A stretch of 37,583 nucleotides of DNA from assembly GCA_026708285.1 (NCBI GenBank), contig JAPOVF010000278.1, positions 321 through 37,903 on the forward strand, in the 5' to 3' direction. The notes beneath the pieces were generated by a model. The model searched no databases. It was given only the letters and a program-made list of their open reading frames with translations, and was not told the DNA's origin. The translations under genes were made by a program, and so were the position numbers. Below are positions 17,901 through 25,068 of the stretch, in pieces. Within the stretch, counting starts at the first letter, position 1; each line of letters begins with the position of its first letter. The stretch is from Acidobacteriota bacterium (GTDB lineage: Bacteria; Acidobacteriota; Thermoanaerobaculia; Multivoradales; Multivoraceae).

Positions 17901-18782
17901 GGTGGACGTGCCGGCGCTCATGATCCGCTCGCGGGCGCTTGCGGTCCGGATCACCGCACCGGGCACCGGTGCACCGGTGGCCCCGCGCACGCGCAGTCGG
18001 ACCCCGGCATCGTTTTCCAGGCGTAACGCGACGCGACCGGACCTCGTCGTTCCCATTCCGAGAGCGAAGCCCCTCGCCGAGACGAGGACTGTGGCGTTCG
18101 CGGTCGGCATGGCGAACCGCGCGATGCCCTCGGCATCGGTGTGGGAAGTGGAGGGGTGGTAGGTGGGGAACACATGCTGCGCCGCCGGCCGCAAGTAGTT
18201 TCCCGAGTTCATGGCGCGCGCCGTCCGGGCCATGACAGCGGACGTGCGAGGCGAGGCCAGGACGGAGGGATTGGCCACGACCAGGGCGCCCGCGATCGGC
18301 TGATCGTCGGAATCCAGCACCCGGACGGCGACGGGATGACGGTCAGGCACGTCAACGGTCTCCGCGACTCGCGACCCCTTGAGCGGCACGAGGACCCCCT
18401 GGACCAGCGGCATCGCGTCGCCCGGCTCGTTCGGGGGCGGCGAGCGCCCGAACTCCAGGCGATAGGGACCGGCCGCGGGCGCGGAGAGGGAGAAGACTCC
18501 GTCCGCGTCGGAACGGGTCCTGTCGACGGCCTCCGGCAGCGCGTCCGAGTGACCGAGAACGTACAGATCCGCTTCGAACGCGCTCGGATGCGGCCGCAGA
18601 ACGACCTCGATATCGGCGGCGGGAGCGCCGCTGTCGTCGACAACGGTGCCGGTGACGATGTTGGGCGCGTCGGCGGGTTGGGCCGTAAGGGGGCCGGTGG
18701 CGAGTCCGGCGAGGCCGAGGCACAGCAGTAGCCGGGGCATATCCAGGTGCAACCCGCACCCGAAAGAGGTCATTCCGAGCAT
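14988..18782 (-). CDS. Exported 13-module repeat protein, tandem copy 2
   Basis: A 1264-residue protein closely similar over its whole length to the gene directly upstream (18796-22587), with shared stretches such as APAADIEVVLRP, PSAFEADLYVLG and GSRVAETVDVP. It is thus the product of a fairly recent tandem duplication. It has a signal peptide (MPRLLLCLGLAGLATG core, cleavage near TAQPA) and 13 beta-sandwich modules. The ATG at 18782 is only 13 bp after the upstream stop and has no clear ribosome site, so translation may be coupled. Inner ATGs at 18773 and 18740 are alternatives, and 18740 gives the most usual signal peptide. No enzymatic motif was seen; a structural or binding role outside the cytoplasm is inferred. 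Confidence 0.85.
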   Translation of the reverse strand: MLGMTSFGCGLHLDMPRLLLCLGLAGLATGPLTAQPADAPNIVTGTVVDDSGAPAADIEVVLRPHPSAFEADLYVLGHSDALPEAVDRTRSDADGVFSLSAPAAGPYRLEFGRSPPPNEPGDAMPLVQGVLVPLKGSRVAETVDVPDRHPVAVRVLDSDDQPIAGALVVANPSVLASPRTSAVMARTARAMNSGNYLRPAAQHVFPTYHPSTSHTDAEGIARFAMPTANATVLVSARGFALGMGTTRSGRVALRLENDAGVRLRVRGATGAPVPGAVIRTASARERIMSAGTSTAQRRISAPSALGAFDTPLAITDEHGEAIIGRTPGKETALEIEAANGAFGQVSLPAATPAESQDRQHIVDARLEDPLRIPGRIVDVASGLPIHGAAIWVNAFPGNHAFTDSTGAFDLSTGPTDRATRLLATATGFLYERIDISAADLANREEVRIGLSPSAALRGLVTDDTGQPVAGASIRAEPRAAGVLPSVSLSSTPATPGPDGSFRLELRYGHTYRLTAEAAGYATSALDLPPLEPGMPVDPIHLVLSKGRRVLGSVVDTEGNPVAEAQVSLLWPLDPSEFRSGLEAPAAAAPTDGRGAFALPATGPGAYKVQVRHADYADRPLSPVDVPAGESDFDLGDLTLAAGGAIHGTITGPDGEPVGRATVQAEEPDRVQSATRTSTTDADGRFRLKGFSSDLVDLGVLATGYPLHVQPNVRVDQADPVLIELRPGASIHGRVLDNGGNGVGGVPVRLEIELDYRKDGDPRLWDAVDTFPSQVTDRDGRFRFNGLAAGTWSAEASREAEGAKLDGIELIPGGERGIELVLRTRDRLTVIVATEFGEPVAGARIRLETPGEPLPIGYGRTDGSGRAVIDVTPDTATVVVRHETLRDESRQVRLEPGDNEVRFQLRSGVELIGSVRSFDGVPLALATVEANTEYAFGVESHERNTVSDQNGAFRITGLESRRYILTARAPGYADGGPDEPIEIGDDAVAGIEIVLEPEASIVGAVTGLSPSDLNQVQVSAWNWPRHRDATRDTDGNFSIQGIGPGTWEVTAIKGEWERTVERTVTIERGMTEVFVELPFERGLRLSGQVVEDGAPLGGANLWVGDASARADREGRFALEGLEPGLNQVLVSRADLSGLQYQSIDLQTDLEGVRIELEPATASVAGVVVDAETGLPLDYANLKAADAATIDAIAAGGETGGPLVGVSSVLTQAGTFKLELRRNADRLWVTHDRYEGTQIPLNIAPGEHVEGMVIRLQPAPAESPNE

Positions 18783-18795
18783 CCAGCAGCCGGCG

Positions 18796-21700
18796 CTACT
18801 GGTCGTGCGGTTCGGCCGGCGCCGGTTGCAGTCGGATGACCAGCCCTTCGCGGTGCTCGCCCGGCACGATGTTCAGAGGAATCTGAGCACCCTCGTACCC
18901 GTCGAGAGTCACCCACAAGTGGTCGGCGTTCTCGCGCAACTCGAGCTTGAACTTGCCCGCTTGGCTGAGAACGAAACTGGTCCCGACGAGTGGGCCGCCG
19001 GCGTCCCCGCCCGCGGCGATAGCGCCAATGGTCGCGGTGTCTCCGGCCATCAGGTTGGCGTAGTCGAGCGGCTGGCCGGTCTCGGCATCGACGACGACGC
19101 CGGCGATCGTGGCCGCAGCCGGTTCCAGCTCGATGCGGACGCCTTCGAGGTCGGTCTGCAGATCGATCGACTGGTACTGCGAGCCACTGAAATCCGGCCG
19201 ACTGACGAGCATCCGATTCGGGCCGGGTTCGAGTCCCTCCAAAGCGAAGCGGCCTTCGCGGTCGGCGCGGACGGATACGGCGCCCACCGAAAGCCTCGCG
19301 CCGGCAAGGGGCGCACCGTCCTCAGCCACTTGCCCGGACAGCCGCAGCCCGCGCTCGAAGGGTAACTCGACGAAGACCTCGGTCAACCCCCGCTCGACCG
19401 TCACGGTCCGTTGGACCCTCCGCTCCCAGTCGCCCTTGATCGCTGTAACCTGCCATGTTCCCGGGCCGATCCCCTGCACGGAGAAGCTGCCGTCCGTGTC
19501 CCGCGTGGCGTCGCGGGACCGGGGTCCCTGCCGGGCGTACACCCGCACCTGGTTCACGTCGGCCGGCGAAAGCCCGGTTACGGTGCCGACGATCGAGGCC
19601 TCCGGCTCCAGCACGATCTCGATGCCGTCGACCGAGTCGTCGCCGATCTGGATCGGCTCGTCCGGGCCGCCGTCCGCGTAGCCGGGCGCGCGTGCTGTGA
19701 GGATGTAGCGGCGTGGTTCAAGCCCGGTGACGCGGAAGGCGCCGTTCTGGTCAGAGACGGTGTTCGTACGGTGTGACTCGGCACCGAAGGAGTACTCGGT
19801 CTTGGCTTCCACGGTCGCCAGGGCCAGAGGGGTGCCCTGGTACGAGCGGACCGTGCCGCTGAGCTCCGCGCCGGGCCGAAGCTGGAATCGAACCTCGTTG
19901 TCGCCCGACTCGAGTTCGACCCTCCGCGACTCGTTGCGAAGCTCGTCGTGGTTGACCTTTACGGTTGCTGGCCCCGGCGTGATGTCGATCACCGACCGCC
20001 CGCTGCCGTTCGTTCGTCCGTAGCCGCTTGGCAGCCGCTCGCCGGGCGACTCCAGACGAATCTGCGCGCCGGCCACCGGCTCGCCGACCTCCGTCGCGAC
20101 GATGACCGTCAGTCGGTCCCTGGTCCGCAGGACGAGTTCGATCTCCCGTTCTGCTCCCGGGATCAGCTCGATCCCGTCGAGCTTTGCCCCTTCGTTGTCC
20201 TTCCGTGTCTCCGCCGACCAGGTGCCGGCCGCCAGACGGTCGAAGCGGAACCGGCCTTCCTTGTCCGTGACCCGGCGGGGGTACGTGTCCGCGATGCTCC
20301 AGAGCCTGACGTCGCGGCTGGTGCTGAAGTCGGGTTCGAACCGGAGCCTGACGGGAACCCCTGGGGCGCCGTTGCCGCCGTTGTCGAGCACTCGGCCTGT
20401 CACGGCAGCCCCAGGCTTGAGTTGGATCAGTTCCGGGTCGGCGTTGTCTACGCGCACTCTGGGCACGACGAGCAACGGGTAGCCGGAGGCTCGCACGCCG
20501 ACGTCGGCGAGAGCGGAAGAGAATCCGTCGAGGCGAAATCGGCCGTCCGCGTCGGTCGTCGCGGTCCTGGTCGCTGAGCGGACCCGATTCCTCTCGCGGG
20601 CCTGAATCGTCGCGCGAGCAACCGGCTCCCCGTCGGCTCCGGTCACGATGCCGTGGATCGTTCCGCCGGCTACCAGCGTGAGATCGCCGAGATCGAAGTC
20701 CGACTCTCCGGCCGGCACTTCGACCCGGGAGAGCGGCCGGTCGGCGTAGTCGGCGTGGCTGACCCGAACCTCGTACTCACCTGGTCCGGTGCTGGGGAGT
20801 GCGAACGCGCCCCCACCGTCGGTCGCGGCGGCAGCGGCCGGGGCTTCGAGCATCGAGCGGAAGTCGGATGTGTCGAGAGGCCAGAGAAGCGAGACCTGAG
20901 CCCCCGCCACCGGGTTTCCGTCCATATCGACGACTGAGCCGAGGACGCGACGACCTTCGCTCAGAACGAGATGAACGGGTTCGACGGGCTTGCCTCGTTC
21001 AAGAGGCGGCAGGTCGAGGGCAGAAGTGGCGTAGCCCGCCGCTTGTGCGGTCAGGCGGTAGGTATGTCCGTACGAGGCCTCCTCCACGCGGAAGGAACCG
21101 TCTGAGCCTGAAGTGGCCGGACCGGATTCGAACGAGAAGCTGGGCGGGACTCCGGCGCCGCGCGGTTCGGCTCGGATGCTTGCGCCGGCAACGGGTTGAC
21201 CTGCGTCGTTCGTGATCAGACCCCGAATGAGCGCTGAAGGCGTCAATCCGATCCGTACTTCCTCCCCGCTGGACAGGTCCGCAGCGCCGATGTCGATTCC
21301 TTCGGGAAGAAAGCCGGCCGCCACCGCCTGCAGACGCATTCCTCCGGGAAAGGGTCGGGTGTTCAGGTCGAACGCGCCGGTGGGGCCGCTGAACGCGTGG
21401 TGACCGGGGAACGACTGGACCCAGATTGCCGCGCGGTCGATTGGCAGGCCGGACTCCGCATCGACGATCCGGCCTGGAATCCGGAACGGGGCATCGAGCC
21501 GCACGTCGATGATCCGCTGACGTTCCTGCGATTCAGCAGGATCCGCGGCCGGCAGGGAGACCTGCGAGAAAGCACCGTCCGCTGCCTCGACTTCCAGAGC
21601 GGTCTCCGCGCCGGGCATCCGGCCGAGCACTGCCTCTCCGTTCTCGTCGGTGATCGCCAGAGGTGTGTCGGAGCCGCCCAAAGCGCCGGGTGTGGTGAGG

Positions 21701-22587
21701 GTCCTCAGGGCGGCGGACGTGCCGGCGTTCATGATCCGGTCGCGGGCACTGGCCGTGCGGATCACCGCACCGGACACCGGTGCGCCGGTTGAACCACGCA
21801 CGCGCAGTCGGACTCCGGGATCTTCTTCCAGGCGCAACGCGACGCGGCCGGATCTGGTCCTTCCCTTGCCGAGAACGAAGCCCGCCGCCGAGACGAGGAC
21901 GGTGGCGTCCGCGGTCGGCATCGCGATGCTCGCGATCCCCTCGGCATCGGTGCGAGAGGCGGAGGGGTGGTAGGCGGGGAAGACCTGCTGCGCCGCCGGT
22001 AGCGAGAAGTTCCCCGTGCTCATGGCGCGGGCCATACGGGTCAAGGCAGCGGAGGTGCGAGGCGAGGCCAGAACGGACGGGTTGGCAACAACCAGGGCGC
22101 CCGCGATCGGCTCATCGTCGGTATCCAGCACCCGAACGGCAACGGGATGGCGTTCGGGCACGTCAACGGTCTCCGCGACCCGAGACCCCTTGAGCGGTAC
22201 GAGGATTCCCTGGACGAGCGGCATGGCGTCGCCGCGCTCGTTCGCGGGCGTCGAGCGCCGGAACTCCAGGAGATAGGGGCCGGCTGCAGGCGCCGACAGG
22301 GAGAAGCCCCCATCGACGTCGGAGCGGACCTGGTCAACGGCCTCGGCAAGCGTGTCCGACTGGCCGAGAACGTACAGATCCGCTTCGAATGCGCTCGGAA
22401 AGGGTCGTAGAACCACCTCGATGTCGGCGGCGGGCGCACCGCGTTCGTCGACGACCGTACCGGTGATCGTGGGTGGCGGATCGTTGGCTGGTTGGGCGAA
22501 CAGACCGGGGACGACAGAACCGACCAGGAAGATCGCCGGCAGCCATCGGGGCGTTCGTTCTCGGAACCGGAGGCTTGAGCGGGTCAC
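18796..22587 (-). CDS. Exported 13-module repeat protein, tandem copy 1
   Basis: A 1263-residue protein with a signal peptide (basic N-region, hydrophobic core AIFLVGSVVPGLFAQ) and 13 modules that account for the whole mature chain. They start at about residues 41, 146, 258, 369, 453, 547, 643, 728, 825, 908, 998, 1081 and 1159. Modules 2 and 3 are the longest and carry inserts (SVLASPRTSAA region; SARDRIMNAG region). Module 9 begins RLTVIV instead of the usual xGxV strand, a feature shared at the same position by the tandem copy and by the 12-module paralog. The GTG start at 22587 lies 9 bp after the amidase stop, so this gene appears to be transcribed from the upstream hydrolase/CoA-transferase operon. 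Function unknown; exported beta-sandwich repeat scaffold. Confidence 0.85.
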   Translation of the reverse strand: MTRSSLRFRERTPRWLPAIFLVGSVVPGLFAQPANDPPPTITGTVVDERGAPAADIEVVLRPFPSAFEADLYVLGQSDTLAEAVDQVRSDVDGGFSLSAPAAGPYLLEFRRSTPANERGDAMPLVQGILVPLKGSRVAETVDVPERHPVAVRVLDTDDEPIAGALVVANPSVLASPRTSAALTRMARAMSTGNFSLPAAQQVFPAYHPSASRTDAEGIASIAMPTADATVLVSAAGFVLGKGRTRSGRVALRLEEDPGVRLRVRGSTGAPVSGAVIRTASARDRIMNAGTSAALRTLTTPGALGGSDTPLAITDENGEAVLGRMPGAETALEVEAADGAFSQVSLPAADPAESQERQRIIDVRLDAPFRIPGRIVDAESGLPIDRAAIWVQSFPGHHAFSGPTGAFDLNTRPFPGGMRLQAVAAGFLPEGIDIGAADLSSGEEVRIGLTPSALIRGLITNDAGQPVAGASIRAEPRGAGVPPSFSFESGPATSGSDGSFRVEEASYGHTYRLTAQAAGYATSALDLPPLERGKPVEPVHLVLSEGRRVLGSVVDMDGNPVAGAQVSLLWPLDTSDFRSMLEAPAAAAATDGGGAFALPSTGPGEYEVRVSHADYADRPLSRVEVPAGESDFDLGDLTLVAGGTIHGIVTGADGEPVARATIQARERNRVRSATRTATTDADGRFRLDGFSSALADVGVRASGYPLLVVPRVRVDNADPELIQLKPGAAVTGRVLDNGGNGAPGVPVRLRFEPDFSTSRDVRLWSIADTYPRRVTDKEGRFRFDRLAAGTWSAETRKDNEGAKLDGIELIPGAEREIELVLRTRDRLTVIVATEVGEPVAGAQIRLESPGERLPSGYGRTNGSGRSVIDITPGPATVKVNHDELRNESRRVELESGDNEVRFQLRPGAELSGTVRSYQGTPLALATVEAKTEYSFGAESHRTNTVSDQNGAFRVTGLEPRRYILTARAPGYADGGPDEPIQIGDDSVDGIEIVLEPEASIVGTVTGLSPADVNQVRVYARQGPRSRDATRDTDGSFSVQGIGPGTWQVTAIKGDWERRVQRTVTVERGLTEVFVELPFERGLRLSGQVAEDGAPLAGARLSVGAVSVRADREGRFALEGLEPGPNRMLVSRPDFSGSQYQSIDLQTDLEGVRIELEPAAATIAGVVVDAETGQPLDYANLMAGDTATIGAIAAGGDAGGPLVGTSFVLSQAGKFKLELRENADHLWVTLDGYEGAQIPLNIVPGEHREGLVIRLQPAPAEPHDQ

Positions 22588-22596
22588 TTCGTCAGT

Positions 22597-24042
22597 CTAG
22601 GAGCTTGCGCCGCAGGGAGCTACTGCCTCGAATGCCCGAGCGATGGCCAGGGTCTGGCGGTCGGTGCCGCGGGGAGTGGCGATTTGCAGGCCGACCGGCA
22701 GGCCCGTGGGACCGACGCCGCAAGGGACCGAGATGGCCGGGCAGCCGGTGACGGTGATCGAGTAGCAGGAGGCCATCCAGTCGGTGTAGGTCGACATGGT
22801 CTGCCCCTCGATCTCGGTCGGGTAGGGCTGGTCGACGTCGAAGGGGAGGACCTGGACCGCCGGCAGAATGAGTGCGTCATAGCGCTCGAAGAAGGAGACA
22901 ACCCGGCAGTGGAGGCGGGTGCGTTCGGCTTGGGCCTTGGCGACGTCCGCACCAGTGAGCGCCAGGCCGCGTTCGATCTCCTCGATCACGGCGTCCTTCA
23001 TCTGGTCCCGGTGTCGCGGGAAGAGCGGCGCCAGCTTGTCGGCGAACAGGTTGGCGCGCAGCGTGCGGAAGATGTGGCCGGCGCCGGATAGGTCGGGTGC
23101 GGCTTTCTCAACCTCGGCGCCCAGGTTCCGGAACACCGGCAGGGCCGCTTCACAGACCTCGACGACCTCGCGTTCGACCGCGTAGCGGCCGAGGTTGGGG
23201 GTCCAGGCGAGGCGGAGGCCGCGGAGATCGGCAGGTTCGACCGGGTGGAAGGGCGTGGCTGACGAAGGCAGCGAGATGGGATCCCGCGCGTCCGGGCCGG
23301 CAATGACCGAGAACAGGAGCGCCGCGTCGGCGACGTTGCGACCCATCGGCCCGAGCACGGCGAGATCGTCCCAGCCCTGCTCTGGAGGTACTCGCGGTAC
23401 GCGCCCGGGCGTCGGCCGGAAGCCGACGACGCTGCAGAAGCTGGCCGGGTTGCGGAGCGAGCCGCCGAGGTCGCTGCCGTCGGCGATGGGCAGCATGCAG
23501 CTCGCCAGCGCGGCAGCGGCACCGCCACTCGAACCGCCGCAGGTCCGGCTGGAATCCCAGGGATTCCTCGTCTTGCCGAACACGGGGTTGAAGGTCTGCG
23601 ACCCGGCGCCGAATTCGGGCGTGTTCGTCTTGCCGATGACGACGGCCCCGGCGTCGCGGATCCGTTCGACGAGGAGGGCGTCGAAGTCGGGGACGTTGTC
23701 CGCGAAGACCGGCGAGCCGAACGTGGTGCGGATGCCCTTCGTCGGCACCAGGTCCTTGATGGCGGTCGGCAGGCCGAGGAGGGGTTTCGCGGCCGCGACC
23801 TCCGGATCGCCGCGGCGCAGGTCGTCCGCGGCGCGCGCCTGTTCGAACGCGTGGTCGCGGTCGAGCGTGCAGATCGCGTTGAGTTCCGGGTTGCGCTCGT
23901 CGATCCAGCCCAGGTGCGCCTCGAGCACCTCGACCGCGGAAGCCTCACCGCGGGCGAGAAGCGCGGCGAGGTCGATGGCGGTGCGGGCGCAGAGGTCGGG
24001 AGCGCCGGCCGCTGGGCCGCGGCGCCCGGTGGCGATGGTCAC
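22597..24042 (-). CDS. Amidase signature family hydrolase
   Basis: A 481-residue amidase signature enzyme, which hydrolyses carboxamide bonds. The Ser-cisSer-Lys triad is complete: Lys96 in AIKD, Ser171 in CGGSSGG and the nucleophile Ser195 in DLGGSLR, with the family's usual 24-residue spacing between the serines. There is no signal peptide, so it is cytoplasmic. A role as the GatA subunit of tRNA amidotransferase is unlikely because no gatB or gatC is nearby; small-molecule amide hydrolysis fits better. The GTG start at 24042 overlaps the esterase stop codon by four bases (GTGA), giving tight translational coupling. The repeat-protein gene starts 9 bp downstream. The substrate cannot be assigned. 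Confidence 0.9.
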   Translation of the reverse strand: MTIATGRRGPAAGAPDLCARTAIDLAALLARGEASAVEVLEAHLGWIDERNPELNAICTLDRDHAFEQARAADDLRRGDPEVAAAKPLLGLPTAIKDLVPTKGIRTTFGSPVFADNVPDFDALLVERIRDAGAVVIGKTNTPEFGAGSQTFNPVFGKTRNPWDSSRTCGGSSGGAAAALASCMLPIADGSDLGGSLRNPASFCSVVGFRPTPGRVPRVPPEQGWDDLAVLGPMGRNVADAALLFSVIAGPDARDPISLPSSATPFHPVEPADLRGLRLAWTPNLGRYAVEREVVEVCEAALPVFRNLGAEVEKAAPDLSGAGHIFRTLRANLFADKLAPLFPRHRDQMKDAVIEEIERGLALTGADVAKAQAERTRLHCRVVSFFERYDALILPAVQVLPFDVDQPYPTEIEGQTMSTYTDWMASCYSITVTGCPAISVPCGVGPTGLPVGLQIATPRGTDRQTLAIARAFEAVAPCGASS

Positions 24043-25016
24043 TCGGCGCCGGTGCTCGCGGCTCCCCCGGCGGTCACGTGCTGGTTGAGGAAGGCGCGGA
24101 TGACCCGGAAGATCTCCTGCTGCTCGTCGGGGCTGAAGTTGCCATGTCCCTTGCCCGGTACGGTGTGGATCTTGTTCGCAACGCCGGCCTCGTCGAGCTT
24201 CGCGTGCAGGTCCAGGGCGTGCTGGTAGGGGACGATGTTGTCCACGTCGCCGTGGATGGTCAGGATCGGCGGCAGGCCACCGCGGACGTAGGTCATCGGC
24301 GAGACGCGCTTGGCGAGTTCCATGCGGTCGGACCGCGAACCCATCCAGGCGACCGCGTAGCTCTTCGCGTTCACGCCGTCGAGCAGGTCGCCCACGTCCG
24401 TGATGCCGAACCAGTTGACGATCGCGGCGACCGGCATCTCGTACTCGTCCGCCGCGGCCCAGCCTGGGCGGCTGGCGTCCCGGCCGGGGCAGAGCCGGTC
24501 CAGACCGGCGGAGGCCGGCAGCATGCCCGTGGTCAGCGACAGGTGGCCGCCGGCCGAAGCGCCCGTCACGACGATGCGGTTTGTGTCGATGTTGTAGTCC
24601 TCGGCGTTCTCGTACACCCAGCGCAGCGCGCAGCGGCAGTCCTCGACGGCGCCGGGCGCGAGCGCGTTGCGGCCAAGGCGGTACTCGACGTTGACCACCG
24701 CCCAGCCCATCTCGAGGTAGGGGAGGGTGCGCAGCACGTTGCTCTCCTTCGTGCCGCCGACCCAGCCGCCGCCGTGGATGTAGATCAGAGTCGGGACGGC
24801 CGTCTCGCCCCGGGGCGCCATCACGTCGAGTTTCGACTCGTAGCCGTCGGCTACGAGGTAGGTGATGTTCGGCGCCACCCGGTACCTGCTCATGATGTCG
24901 ACGGTCACGGAGTCGCCGTCCTGCTGGGCGGGGACCGGCGTGGCGGCGAGCAGGACGGCTGCGGTGATCGCCGCGACGATCGCGGCGCTGCGTGGAGTTC
25001 GGGTGAGTCGGGTCAC
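24039..25016 (-). CDS. Exported alpha/beta hydrolase (BD-FAE/HSL-like esterase)
   Basis: 325 residues. The signal peptide (MTRLTRTPRSAAIVAAITAA, ending VPAQQ) is followed by an esterase/lipase domain with the oxyanion motif HGGGW at 81-85 and nucleophile elbow GASAGG with Ser154. Asp259 (HGDVDN) and His291 (GKGHGNF) complete the triad. A longer open frame reaches 25172, but the GTG at 25016 was chosen because AAGGGAGGTCC lies just upstream and it places the signal peptide at the N-terminus. It probably cleaves carboxylic esters of small or polymeric substrates in the periplasm. It follows the CoA-transferase gene by 52 bp and overlaps the amidase start, so it belongs to one hydrolytic operon. 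Confidence 0.88.
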   Translation of the reverse strand: MTRLTRTPRSAAIVAAITAAVLLAATPVPAQQDGDSVTVDIMSRYRVAPNITYLVADGYESKLDVMAPRGETAVPTLIYIHGGGWVGGTKESNVLRTLPYLEMGWAVVNVEYRLGRNALAPGAVEDCRCALRWVYENAEDYNIDTNRIVVTGASAGGHLSLTTGMLPASAGLDRLCPGRDASRPGWAAADEYEMPVAAIVNWFGITDVGDLLDGVNAKSYAVAWMGSRSDRMELAKRVSPMTYVRGGLPPILTIHGDVDNIVPYQHALDLHAKLDEAGVANKIHTVPGKGHGNFSPDEQQEIFRVIRAFLNQHVTAGGAASTGAE

Positions 25017-25021
25017 AGCGG

Positions 25022-25027
25022 ACCTCC
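25022..25027 (-). promoter_or_regulatory. Ribosome binding site deciding the esterase start
   Basis: GGAGGT on the minus strand, five bases before the GTG at 25016 and within a longer match AAGGGAGGTCC. It supports this start over the upstream in-frame start at 25172. Confidence 0.7.
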
Positions 25028-25068
25028 CTTGTTGGACCGGGATTGGATGGAGACGCAGAGTGTAGCGA

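Noticed and set aside
1854-22587. A CRISPR array or DNA-level tandem repeat in the repeat-protein region
   Set aside because: The repetition is at protein level, with modules of 80-110 residues and low DNA identity; no short regularly spaced direct repeats were seen.
22597-24042. GatA subunit of the tRNA amidotransferase
   Set aside because: No gatB or gatC neighbours, and the gene is coupled to an exported esterase.
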